From: Prolixibacteraceae bacterium
GTDB taxonomy: Bacteria > Bacteroidota > Bacteroidia > Bacteroidales > Prolixibacteraceae
Direction: 5' to 3'
NCBI GenBank assembly: GCA_019459485.1
Contig: JAIBEZ010000011.1
Coordinates: 62,001-126,000, forward strand
Length of the DNA: 64,000 nt
Of this stretch, positions 19,459 through 28,549 are shown piece after piece. A program made the translations under genes and the position numbers. Within the stretch, counting starts at the first letter, position 1. Each line of letters begins with the position of its first letter. The notes beneath the pieces are model-generated. The model ran no database searches. It saw nothing but the letters and a program-made list of their open reading frames with translations, and was not told the origin of the DNA.

Positions 19459-21045
19459 TTAATATCCCGTATTTTGAACGAGTTTCGGATTTCTTTGCAT
19501 TTCGTCATTAGGAAACGGAAGAAGAAGGTTCTTTGCAGCGAAAGTTTTACCCCATGGATTTTGAGCTCCAACAAATGGAACAAAGGTAAACACGTTATTC
19601 ACTGCCGTTGGATACATCCTTGTCCGGGTTATATCATTCCAGATTTTATTTTCGAAAATCAACTCCCGAAGTTTTTCAGTCCATACTTCCTTTATAAACT
19701 GATCTTTTGACAAACCTGAAAGTTCAGTTACAATTTGAGCTTTGGTTTTATTCATAGAAGCACGGGATTTAATTGTTGCCAGATAATCAACTGCTTCGGT
19801 ATTGACACCGCTTGCCTGCGCAATAGCCTCAGCAGCTATCAGGTACATCTCAGCCAAACGATAATGAACCTGGTCTTTTTGCGATTTATTGGTTGTATAA
19901 AGCGCTTCCGGTTCGAACCAAAAATAAGGTGTAACATCAACAAAGTTGACCGTTTCGCCCATTCTGGCTCCTTTTGTGAAAGTATATTTCGTATGGAAGT
20001 ACTGCTTTTCCTGTGCGCGAAGGTCATTGGCATTGTCGTAAGCTGCCAGAATTTGTGTTACAGGACGATATGCATTACAGGCTATGCTGTAAGTGAATTC
20101 TCCCCAGGTTGCCGCTTCGTTCGGGAAGCAGTATGTTGGCCGCCATCCTCCATTCGAAATAGTTGCATCATATTCAATCACATAGAGATACTCGTTTTGA
20201 TTGTCGGATGTACGGAGCACATTGTAAGCACTTTGTTCAGGAGTAGCGCCATTCTGAATTAATGCATAATTTGCATTGTTTATCAATGATTTAGCAGCGG
20301 TAGCTGCATCTGCATATTTATTAGCATTTAACGGAAATCCGCTCATGTTGAGATATACATCAGCCAGTAACGCCGATGCACTGCCTTTGGTAACGCGGAA
20401 ATTGTTTTTGGCCATTTGTGTATCGGCCATACCTCCTTGTTCGACAGCAAATTTTAAATCTTCAACAATGAAATTATAAATTGCTTCCTCTGTGCTTTTT
20501 TCTACATACAGATTTTCCAGTGATTCATATGGGTCAGTGATAAGTGGCACTCCACCGAACAATTTAACCAAATGAAAGTAGTTTAAAGCGCGAAAGAATC
20601 TGGCTTCAGCAATCAATCTGCTTACATCAGTAGCAGTCAACCCAGGTGTTGTTGGTATGTATTTTATCGCATTGTTGGCGCGACCAATTGCTACATAACA
20701 ATTCTGCCAAACCGATAGCAGATTGCCATTGTTTACCACGGGGTCAATGGCTAGATTCTGGGCGTCCTGTACAAATTTCTCCTGCCCCTTGTATTGGTTA
20801 TCAAATAAGCCGGAAATATAGCCGCCATACATAACCGTTGGCCCCATGTATGCTGATCCCGCATTGTAAAAGGAAGGAAAACCGGTTCTGTATAGGTTGT
20901 TTACCGCGCTTATTGCATCGGCGGGTGTTAAATAAAACTGATCAACACTGATTTGCGACCGGGGCTCTTCTTTCAGAAACTCATCGCAGGAGTTTAACCC
21001 CAACAATGAAATAGACAGGAGGCTGTAGTATAATATTTTTTTCAT
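19459..21045 (-). CDS. susD: SusD/RagB outer-membrane glycan-binding lipoprotein
   Basis: The lid of a SusCD pair, a surface lipoprotein (Cys20 in LLGLNSC) that captures glycans for the SusC channel. The 528 residues show the SusD-like N-terminal DEFLKEEPRSQISVDQFY and ARFFRALNYFHLVKLFGGVPLI, and the C-terminal RagB region with YRLAEMYLIAAEAIA and ending RNPKLVQNTGY. It follows susC by 23 bases. The downstream GH92 set points to alpha-mannan or high-mannose N-glycan as ligand (inference from context). Confidence 0.95.
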   Translation of the reverse strand: MKKILYYSLLSISLLGLNSCDEFLKEEPRSQISVDQFYLTPADAISAVNNLYRTGFPSFYNAGSAYMGPTVMYGGYISGLFDNQYKGQEKFVQDAQNLAIDPVVNNGNLLSVWQNCYVAIGRANNAIKYIPTTPGLTATDVSRLIAEARFFRALNYFHLVKLFGGVPLITDPYESLENLYVEKSTEEAIYNFIVEDLKFAVEQGGMADTQMAKNNFRVTKGSASALLADVYLNMSGFPLNANKYADAATAAKSLINNANYALIQNGATPEQSAYNVLRTSDNQNEYLYVIEYDATISNGGWRPTYCFPNEAATWGEFTYSIACNAYRPVTQILAAYDNANDLRAQEKQYFHTKYTFTKGARMGETVNFVDVTPYFWFEPEALYTTNKSQKDQVHYRLAEMYLIAAEAIAQASGVNTEAVDYLATIKSRASMNKTKAQIVTELSGLSKDQFIKEVWTEKLRELIFENKIWNDITRTRMYPTAVNNVFTFVPFVGAQNPWGKTFAAKNLLLPFPNDEMQRNPKLVQNTGY

Positions 21046-21068
21046 TTTATTTTCTTTTTAAATTATTA

Positions 21069-24000
21069 CTAGAAGCTGAGGTTTACACCAAACGTGAAAG
21101 TTCTTGGTTTTGGATACTGATAAAAGAAAATATTCTGTCCAAACTGATCATTATTTGAAACAGCTTCAGGATCATATCCAAGAAAATCTTTCGAATTAAT
21201 AAGAAATGCATTGCTTACGCTTGCATATGCTCTGAATTTTTTAAATCCGGTTCTTCCAAGAATCTTGTTATCAAAGGTGTAGCCCAACTGCAATAAATTG
21301 CCGCGGATATAGGAACCATCACACACCCAGTGTGAGTCAGCCTGACTATCCTGACCACTGTAATTTTGCTGTCTGATCTGCTGAACCATTGTGTTTTGGT
21401 TTGATTCAGTCCATCCGTCGTAAAGAATTGTTGAGAATCCATTGGCAATACCGCTTCGGTCTTCCATCGAGTGAAAATAGAGTTGCCAGGTATCTACACC
21501 ATAAACGAATTGAATATCGGCGGTAAAATCCCAGTTTTTGTATGTGAAAGAATTTATAAAACTACCTGTCCAATCTGGTAACCCTTTACCCAGTATTTCG
21601 CGCGTAGTTGAACGTTTTGCCTGTCCGGGAACAGCTCCCACCTTAGCAGCTTCGGCTGCCTCGCTTGTACCCCATACGCCCAATCTTCTATAGCCGTAGA
21701 ATGAACTTAATGATTCACCTACCCGAAGGATAACATTACCACCTACGAAACCAGGACTGGTAAGGATATCTTCATTATTGGCCCCCAATTTCTCGATCCG
21801 GTTGGTATTAAAGTTAACATTGAAGGTAGTTTGCCATGTGAAATCTGATTTTTTAACATTTTCAGTCGTCAGTAAAATATCCAATCCCTGATTTGAAACT
21901 TCGCCAATATTGTCGGTTACAGAACTAAAACCAGTGGTATAGGGAATCGGGCGGGCCAAAAGTAAATCAGAAGTAAGTTTGTAATAATAATCAAGGTCGA
22001 GAGAAACCCGGTTGTTCAATACTGAAAGATTTAATCCAATATCAAATTGGTCGGTTTTTTCCCATTGGAGATCGGGATTTGCCAAACGTGCCACATTTGT
22101 ACTTGCACCACGGCCATTGTTCAGCAATACAGTACCCGATGAAATAGTTGCCAGCGTACTGTAAATACCAATTTCCGAACTACCTGTTCGTCCGTAACTG
22201 GTATGTAATTTAAGGGTATTCAACCATTTTGTGTCTTTCAGGAAATCCTCATTTGAAACAATCCAGCCAAGAGCAGCTGACGGGAAAAAGCCGTAGTGAT
22301 TGTTCATACCGAAACGGGAAGATCCATCAACGCGAGCTGTTACTGTAGCCAGGTATTTATCGTTGTAAGTATAACTTCCGCGTAAGAAGTAGGAGTTCAT
22401 TGCCCAACGGCTCCAGTCAGAACCGGGAGCAGATGGAGTTGTACCTGCGCCAAGGTTATTGTATCCAAAGAAATTGGTGGCAAAACCACTAACATCACCA
22501 GTATTTGATGTTGCTGCTGTTAATTGCGACCATGACAAACCTGCCAAAGCATTAATCCGGTGTTTATTGATTGCCTTATTGTAGGTTAAGAAAGTTTCTT
22601 CCTGCCAGTAATAGCTGTCGTATGTTGAGATATTGGCTCTTCCGTTTGGAGACGAAATATTAATAAGGTCGTTCGGGGCGAAGTTTTTGTCTTTGTTCTG
22701 GTTTGCATCCAGTCCAATTTGTGTTTTAAGGTCCAAACCTTCAGCAATATGGAATGTTAATGACGCATTACCGAAAATTTTGGTCTTAAAGCGGTTCATT
22801 TTTCTGGTTGTCAACTCATGAACCGGATTGGTCATTGCTTCAACACCTAAATTAAGTTTGTTTCCGGTAAACTGCGAGTTTGCCCAACTTCCGTCAGGAA
22901 ACTTAACAGGAAAAATAGGAGGCATTTCCCACATTGTACGTCGTGCAACCTGGCCTCCACCGGTTTCATCCAAATCGTTGGCCCAAATATGGTTGACCAT
23001 CAAATTCACACCTGTTGATAACCATGGCTTTGGTTTAGCATCATAGGTTAATTTCGCATTTAAACGTTTCATAAAACTATTCAGCATAATTCCCTGCTGA
23101 TCTGTGTAGTTAATAAACGCTCCTACCGAAGACTCTTTAGACTGTTGCTGAATGCTGAATTGGTGATTCTGCGAAATTACATCTCTTGTAGCTTCATCCT
23201 GCCAATCGGTATCGTACAATGGTCTTCCCTGCGCATCGAAAAGGCGCTGATCTGACCGGTTAACAACCGTACCTACATATTTTACGCTTTGTGCATATTT
23301 AGAAAAATTGGCGAACCCAATATCTTCCATTCTCATGAATTCCTCTGCGTTCATAAGGTCAACTTTCTTTGCCATTGTTCCAAGACTGATCCAGCCATTG
23401 TATGAAACGGTGGTTCCTTCGCCTTCACCGGTGCCTCTTTTTGTGGTGACAAGGATTACACCGTTTGCTCCACGCGCACCATAAATAGCTGCTGCTGAAG
23501 CGTCTTTCAATACTTCAATACGCTCAATGTCATTCGGATTCATGAATTGAAAATCGGACATTTGAACCCCATCCACCACATACAATGGATTGGAGTTAGT
23601 ATTGATCGAGTTAATTCCCCGGATAATTACACGCGTATTTCCAGAAGGATTCCCTGAATTGGTAAAGATGTTTACGCCGGAAACTTTTCCTTTTAAACCT
23701 TGAAGCGCATTGAAAGAAGAAGATCTTAAAATCTGATCAGCAGTGGCCACACCAACAGATCCGGCAACGTCTGATTTGCGCTGAACACCGTATCCAACGG
23801 CCACAACTTCCTCAATTCCAATTCTGTCTTCTTCCAAAATTACTTTTATTGATGTTTGATTTCCAACCGGAATCTCCTGAAATTTCATACCAACAAAAGA
23901 AAACTGCAAAATCGCATTTCCCGGAAGATTAGAAATTGAATAATTACCATTGGCATCGGTAATCGTTCCGTTGGTTGTACCTTTTACAACAACAGACACA

Positions 24001-24464
24001 CCGGGCAATGAAGCTCCTGAAGCGTCGGTTACTACTCCGGTAACGGTTTTAGTCTGCTGTTGCTCATTGATCGACAAAAAACTGTTTTGATTGAGTTTGT
24101 TGGTCAAAACAATTTGACGGTCAACAATTGTATAAACAACATCTGTTTCCTTGAACAGTTTGTTGAGTATATCTTCGATCATTTGGTTTTTAAAGTTAGC
24201 TGAAACCGTTCGATCGACATTTACCAATTTGCTGTTGTAGAGAAAGAAGAATTCACTGTTGTCTTCAATCTTGTCGAGCACTTCTTTTACCGCCGCATCC
24301 TTGAGATGAAGTGATATTCGGGTACTCTGAGAGTAAGTCCCAGTAGCCATCAATTGACTGATGGCAATAAATAAAAGAACCATTGTTAACTTCATAGTCA
24401 TCCAGATTTTTCGGAGATGGGCATTTTTTGTGCACCTCCGCATTAAACGGAACATTTTTTCCAT
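21069..24464 (-). CDS. susC: SusC/RagA TonB-dependent transporter with STN signalling domain
   Basis: The outer-membrane glycan importer, 1131 residues. A signal peptide (helix around residues 24-40) is followed by an STN domain (about 48-115), a carboxypeptidase-regulatory-like beta domain (TVTGVVTDASGASLPGVSV), the plug (GIEEVVAVGYGVQRKSDVAGS, VIIRGINS, PLYVVDGV) and the beta-barrel ending in Phe (TFGVNLSF). The STN domain and the FecR and ECF sigma genes just upstream form the usual trans-envelope relay: ligand passage releases the sigma factor. The intergenic region on its 5' side contains a GC-rich hairpin. Confidence 0.96.
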   Translation of the reverse strand: MEKMFRLMRRCTKNAHLRKIWMTMKLTMVLLFIAISQLMATGTYSQSTRISLHLKDAAVKEVLDKIEDNSEFFFLYNSKLVNVDRTVSANFKNQMIEDILNKLFKETDVVYTIVDRQIVLTNKLNQNSFLSINEQQQTKTVTGVVTDASGASLPGVSVVVKGTTNGTITDANGNYSISNLPGNAILQFSFVGMKFQEIPVGNQTSIKVILEEDRIGIEEVVAVGYGVQRKSDVAGSVGVATADQILRSSSFNALQGLKGKVSGVNIFTNSGNPSGNTRVIIRGINSINTNSNPLYVVDGVQMSDFQFMNPNDIERIEVLKDASAAAIYGARGANGVILVTTKRGTGEGEGTTVSYNGWISLGTMAKKVDLMNAEEFMRMEDIGFANFSKYAQSVKYVGTVVNRSDQRLFDAQGRPLYDTDWQDEATRDVISQNHQFSIQQQSKESSVGAFINYTDQQGIMLNSFMKRLNAKLTYDAKPKPWLSTGVNLMVNHIWANDLDETGGGQVARRTMWEMPPIFPVKFPDGSWANSQFTGNKLNLGVEAMTNPVHELTTRKMNRFKTKIFGNASLTFHIAEGLDLKTQIGLDANQNKDKNFAPNDLINISSPNGRANISTYDSYYWQEETFLTYNKAINKHRINALAGLSWSQLTAATSNTGDVSGFATNFFGYNNLGAGTTPSAPGSDWSRWAMNSYFLRGSYTYNDKYLATVTARVDGSSRFGMNNHYGFFPSAALGWIVSNEDFLKDTKWLNTLKLHTSYGRTGSSEIGIYSTLATISSGTVLLNNGRGASTNVARLANPDLQWEKTDQFDIGLNLSVLNNRVSLDLDYYYKLTSDLLLARPIPYTTGFSSVTDNIGEVSNQGLDILLTTENVKKSDFTWQTTFNVNFNTNRIEKLGANNEDILTSPGFVGGNVILRVGESLSSFYGYRRLGVWGTSEAAEAAKVGAVPGQAKRSTTREILGKGLPDWTGSFINSFTYKNWDFTADIQFVYGVDTWQLYFHSMEDRSGIANGFSTILYDGWTESNQNTMVQQIRQQNYSGQDSQADSHWVCDGSYIRGNLLQLGYTFDNKILGRTGFKKFRAYASVSNAFLINSKDFLGYDPEAVSNNDQFGQNIFFYQYPKPRTFTFGVNLSF

Positions 24465-24538
24465 AACTTTGAAATGATTTTAGTTAATTACTATTTATCA
24501 CGGATACCCTTCTACTAAAAGGATAACCGCATTTTTTG

Positions 24539-24569
24539 CCGGGGTTGGTGCTGCAAACATCTTCCCCGG
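24539..24569 (-). promoter_or_regulatory. GC-rich hairpin in the FecR-SusC intergenic region
   Basis: CCGGGG (24539-24544) pairs with CCCCGG (24564-24569) around a 19-base loop, about 75 bases upstream of the susC start. There is no T run on the minus strand, so it is not an obvious terminator. It may act in the susC 5' leader. Confidence 0.35.
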
Positions 24570-24575
24570 TATTTT

Positions 24576-25625
24576 TTATACTTTCTTTTTCTTCATAAGG
24601 TAAACTTTTTGTTTGGAATATTCGCCGTTTGGCAACATCATGTTGTCAATCATCTGATAATCGATGGGCGCTGAAATTTTCAATAAATTCAATACCTGTG
24701 TAAGATTTTCGTTCCTGAATGTAGCTTTGTAGGCATAGTTTTTAATTTCAGGATCGTTAATTACAATCTCAACATTGAACCAACGGCTTAACCGCCTGAC
24801 AACATCTTCCATTTTATCGTCGCGAAAAATAAGGTTACCATCGCGCCATGCGATATATTTGTCAACCTCAACCTCTTCTGCCAGCACCTGTTGATTTTTA
24901 TCCAGGTAAACAACTCTTTGGCCGGGATTCAGGGTGCCAAACACTTTCTTTACCTGATCAATTTCGGAAGATAAACTAACCTTCCCTTCTACAAGTACAA
25001 CTTCTGCCTGTTTTTCGTCATCATAGCTCACCACGTTGAACGATGTGCCTAAAACTTCGATATTGAGATCTTTGGCTTTTACGAGAAAAGGTTGATTTTC
25101 ATTTTTCGTCACCTCGAAAAATGCTTCTCCGCTTAATTTCACCTCCCGCAAGTCGCCCGTAAAGAGATTTGGAAATTGAAGTGATGAACCTGAATTCAGC
25201 CAAACTTTAGTACCGTCGGCAAGTTCAAACTGGGTTACCATTCCCTGTCTTGAAGAGATGGTTTGCATCACCACATGTGCTTCCTGCTGATTTTTTAATG
25301 AAATGTTTCGTATGGAAATATATCCTGAATAGATTAGCAAAGGAAGCAGCAGAATTGCAGCGACCCTCTGTATTGGTATCCACCACTTTGTAGTTTTCTG
25401 ATTTATAATTGGACTGATTTTTTTTAAGGCTTCGAAAGAGTTGAACTGTTCCATTTCACTCAAAAGCGGTATTGCTTCCCATGCTTTCAGGCTCTCCTGA
25501 AATATAATTTCGTTCTCCGGTGATTCCGATCTCCATTCATCAATCATCGCCCGGTCTTTATCCTGAAGGTCACCTGATAAATACCCTGGCAACAGCTCTT
25601 CAATTTCACTACATCCACGCTCCAT
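24576..25625 (-). CDS. FecR-type anti-sigma factor
   Basis: 349 residues. The N-terminal cytoplasmic part (1-80) contains the sigma-binding region with IEELLPGYLSGDLQDKD; one membrane helix follows (about 85-105, AAILLLPLLIYSGYI). The periplasmic FecR domain includes TKVWLNSGSSLQFP and FFEVTKNENQPFLVKAKDL, and a C-terminal secretin/TonB-like part with DDKMEDVVRRLSRWFNVEI interacts with the SusC STN domain (family knowledge). It lies between the sigma gene and susC. Confidence 0.94.
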   Translation of the reverse strand: MERGCSEIEELLPGYLSGDLQDKDRAMIDEWRSESPENEIIFQESLKAWEAIPLLSEMEQFNSFEALKKISPIINQKTTKWWIPIQRVAAILLLPLLIYSGYISIRNISLKNQQEAHVVMQTISSRQGMVTQFELADGTKVWLNSGSSLQFPNLFTGDLREVKLSGEAFFEVTKNENQPFLVKAKDLNIEVLGTSFNVVSYDDEKQAEVVLVEGKVSLSSEIDQVKKVFGTLNPGQRVVYLDKNQQVLAEEVEVDKYIAWRDGNLIFRDDKMEDVVRRLSRWFNVEIVINDPEIKNYAYKATFRNENLTQVLNLLKISAPIDYQMIDNMMLPNGEYSKQKVYLMKKKKV

Positions 25626-25720
25626 TTTCCTATTCTGTATATGTGAACAATCCGATTAATTTTCCTCTTCAGTAATAAGACGACTATAATCTATTTCACA
25701 CATATACGAAAATTGCTTTT

Positions 25721-26311
25721 TTACCAGATCAACAAAACGAGTATCCAAAATGGGAGGAATTCTGCCAATTCTTTTCTGAGAATTTTAAGGGAGTTTGATA
25801 CCTGTAACTCAACCGTACGTTTGGAAAGATTCAATTTTTCAGCTATCTCCTGATTTGACAAACCATTCAGACGGCTTAATTCGAAAATCTCCCGACAACG
25901 GGGAGGTAATTTCGCCAAACTCGTTTGAATAGCCTGACGAAGTTCGGATTCAGCAAAGAATTGTTCGGTTGAATCGTCTTCATTTACTGTTGAATAGAGC
26001 AGAAAAGTACGGTACTTTTCTATGATCTTATGATGTTTTTGATAGTCGAGGCAGCGATTTTTAATTGCAGTAAAGAGATACGATTTCAACGACGACTTGA
26101 TTTTTAAGCGGGGAGCTTCCACCCATAGATAGACAAAAAAATCCTGTACCAGATCCTCAACAGAACTGCGGTTGCCGATATATTGCATTGAAAAAGCACA
26201 AAGAGATGAGTAATAATAGTTGAAAACGTAATCAAAAACTACTTTATCATTTCGTTCAAGTCCTTCTATAATGATGAGATCTTTCAAGTCGATTTCGTTG
26301 GTTGCCCACAA
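25721..26311 (-). CDS. ECF RNA polymerase sigma factor (PUL type)
   Basis: 196 residues with region 2 (VFNYYYSSLCAFSMQYIG, VEDLVQDFFVYLWVEA, LKSYLFTAIKNRCLDY) and region 4 (LPPRCREIFELSRLNGLS, SKRTVELQVSNSLKIL). It is partnered with the FecR gene 95 bases downstream and is expected to switch on susC and the GH92 genes when the SusC STN domain reports substrate. The start is uncertain: the longest frame opens with TTG, and another TTG lies 18 bases inside. The C-terminal WILVLLIW tail is hydrophobic, as in many Bacteroidota homologues. Confidence 0.92.
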   Translation of the reverse strand: MWATNEIDLKDLIIIEGLERNDKVVFDYVFNYYYSSLCAFSMQYIGNRSSVEDLVQDFFVYLWVEAPRLKIKSSLKSYLFTAIKNRCLDYQKHHKIIEKYRTFLLYSTVNEDDSTEQFFAESELRQAIQTSLAKLPPRCREIFELSRLNGLSNQEIAEKLNLSKRTVELQVSNSLKILRKELAEFLPFWILVLLIW

Positions 26312-26759
26312 AACTAAGAATAATCGAACTTAAAATCTACACCAGGGCAATTTTTGGAAGACCCAACACGAACCTGAATAATTGATATTTTCAAATTTAT
26401 CTTCAAGATATATTCTGCTTTTAATTCTTTTGAGATATATCTCCTGTTTATGAATCTCAGTTTTGATGAAAACATTTCGCCATAAACCTTTTCCCATGGC
26501 CTTCACGATTTGGTTGAAAGCGTTGCACCTGCATTATGGCGGATCAATGATCCGTTGACATCAGTTAGTTGCCTATATAGTAGCGATAGCTAGTGTCGCT
26601 GTAAAGAATGAAAATAAAATGAGTTCACCTTCATTGTGGTGGTTCGTTAGCGGATAATTCAAACTATTCGTGCCTTCAACTGTTGTAAATTCTCAAACAA
26701 CCTGACAGAAACAGGTTCGCTTAATCATACAGGTTGATAACAATTTTATAACAAAACCA
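26312..26759. other. Divergent intergenic region, no gene seen
   Basis: These 448 bases separate the sigma gene from the monooxygenase. I see no coding match. An interrupted palindrome CGGATCAATGATCCG (26541-26555) and a hairpin with arms AACCTG/CAGGTT (about 26698-26716) are the only structures. Either could be a regulator site, but neither is supported further. Confidence 0.4.
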
Positions 26760-27752
26760 TTGAATAATATACCTTTATCCGTTCTGGAACTGGCAACAGT
26801 TGTTGAAGGAGGAAATTTGAGCAGTGCTATTGCAGGCACAGTTGAAGTCGCTAAACACGCTGAATCTTTGGGATACAAACGTATCTGGATGGCAGAGCAT
26901 CACAACATGGAATTTGTCGCAAGTTCTGCAACGGCTGTGTTGATAGGTCAGGTTGCGTCTAAAACGAATAACATACGTGTAGGATCTGGAGGGATCATGC
27001 TTCCGAATCATAGTCCATTGGTAATTGCGGAACAATTCGGAACATTGGAGACAATTTATCCGGGCCGGATTGATCTTGGTTTGGGCAGAGCACCAGGAAC
27101 CGACCAGTTTACAGCGATGGCATTGAGGCGTAATAACATGAATTCAGTCCATGATTTTCCTAACGATGTAAAGCAATTACAGACTTATTTCAGTAAGGAA
27201 AACAGTTCTTCGAAGGTCCGTGCATTCCCGGGCGAAGGGTTAGACATACCTCTTTGGATATTGGGATCAAGTACCGATAGTGCATACCTGGCAGCACAAA
27301 TGGGATTGCCATACGCATTTGCCGCTCACTTTGCTCCCGCACAATTCAGGATGGCGATAGATATTTACCGCAATAATTTCAGACCATCCAAACAGTTAAA
27401 CCAGCCGTATGTAATGGCATGTGTCAATGTGATTGCGGCTGAAACGAATGAAGAAGCCGAATTTCTGGCTACCAGTCTTATCAGGTTATTTCTTGGCCTG
27501 ATTACCAATACAAGAATGGCCATTCAGCCGCCGGGAGAACTGCCGGAAAGTTATAATGTGCCGGAAGTGTATTCAGCCCTAAATAGCATGATGGCTTGCA
27601 CCTTTACAGGCAGTCGGGATACATTACGCAAAAAACTTTCGAATTTTATCGCTGATACAGGAATTAATGAACTGATGGTTTCCAGTAACATGTATGATAG
27701 TAAAGCAAAACTAAAATCGTTTTCAATTCTTCATGATGCAATGAATACTTAA
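26760..27752 (+). CDS. LLM-class flavin-dependent monooxygenase-like protein
   Basis: 330 residues of the bacterial luciferase superfamily, YhbW/MsnO8-like group. Visible motifs are [53 protein letters not shown] and a central [17 protein letters not shown]. Members oxidise small substrates with FMNH2; the substrate here cannot be told. The start appears to be TTG, directly after a CAT, which could be a degraded or alternative start, although the protein begins at the usual family position. It stands alone between a glycan locus and decayed DNA. Confidence 0.9.
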   Translation: MNNIPLSVLELATVVEGGNLSSAIAGTVEVAKHAESLGYKRIWMAEHHNMEFVASSATAVLIGQVASKTNNIRVGSGGIMLPNHSPLVIAEQFGTLETIYPGRIDLGLGRAPGTDQFTAMALRRNNMNSVHDFPNDVKQLQTYFSKENSSSKVRAFPGEGLDIPLWILGSSTDSAYLAAQMGLPYAFAAHFAPAQFRMAIDIYRNNFRPSKQLNQPYVMACVNVIAAETNEEAEFLATSLIRLFLGLITNTRMAIQPPGELPESYNVPEVYSALNSMMACTFTGSRDTLRKKLSNFIADTGINELMVSSNMYDSKAKLKSFSILHDAMNT

Positions 27753-27828
27753 TTGTTCAGAACTTCATAACTATTTGGAAACAAAACTATTGTCGATGGT
27801 CTGTAAGTAAACAAATCATCACTGGAAA

Positions 27829-28105
27829 CTAAAAAATCCACCCTATTGTATTAATGCTCGCTTCCAGTCGATTTTCCAGTTCATCGTCAGGCCAGGGAAG
27901 AAGTCAATGCCGGTTTGTGCTTCAAACTGATTCATTGTAATGAAAAACTGATTCAGCCTTTTTGAGGAATAAGCATTAGGCAATATTAGCCCTCGTAACC
28001 GTAAATAGCTTCGAGCAGGTTATTGTCTATTCTCTAACCTGACCTTCCAGTTTACTCCATATCCATAAAGTCATTAATTACTGGAGAATAATTGATTACA
28101 GTGTC
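27829..28105 (-). pseudogene. DNA/RNA non-specific endonuclease remnant
   Basis: No intact frame remains, but pieces in different minus-strand frames line up with the C-terminal half of NUC1/EndoG-type nucleases. They are, in order, WSKLEGQVRE followed by a stop, then LPNAYSSKRLNQFFITMNQF and EAQTGIDFFPGL, then after a shift PDDELENRLEASINTIGW. The remnant ends with a stop at 27829. Several frameshifts and the missing catalytic N-terminal half make it non-functional. Confidence 0.72.
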
Positions 28106-28340
28106 AGTGGCTGATTTTACTACCATTGTGTTGTACAGTCAGCCTCCAATTTTTTTCACCATTTCTATAAGTGGTAGATACAGTTCAAGACCCTTGAAGC
28201 AGAATTCAACAAAATGACCATGATTGGACACATAACAGTCCCTAAATGCACATTATACTTTAGCAAATGTAAATTACTACTCATACTTTTGATGATTCAA
28301 TAAGCAAATATTGTAATATTGAAACCTAAACCTACATAAA

Positions 28341-28515
28341 ATGAAAATAAAAGGACCTAAACCATTGATGTTGATTGTAGTTTTTTATCTTTTTCAGTTT
28401 TATTCTGAATGCTCAGGAATTGTGCGATAAGCAATCCGGCGAAATAAGGCTAAAAATTTCTTCCGAAACACTTCAAAGTAACGAGGTGGTCATCAAAGTT
28501 GAAAATGGTGAATAA
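28341..28515 (+). pseudogene. Truncated secreted-protein ORF with frameshift
   Basis: An ATG opens a signal-peptide-like stretch (MKIKGPKPLMLIVVFYLF) that shifts frame and continues as NAQELCDKQSGEIRLKISSE to a stop at 28515. It reads as the 5' end of a secreted protein joined to nothing. The parent family is not recognisable. The rest of 27753-28549 holds only the nuclease remnant. Confidence 0.5.
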
Positions 28516-28549
28516 ATAAGTGAGAATAAACTAAAATAAACTCTATAAT

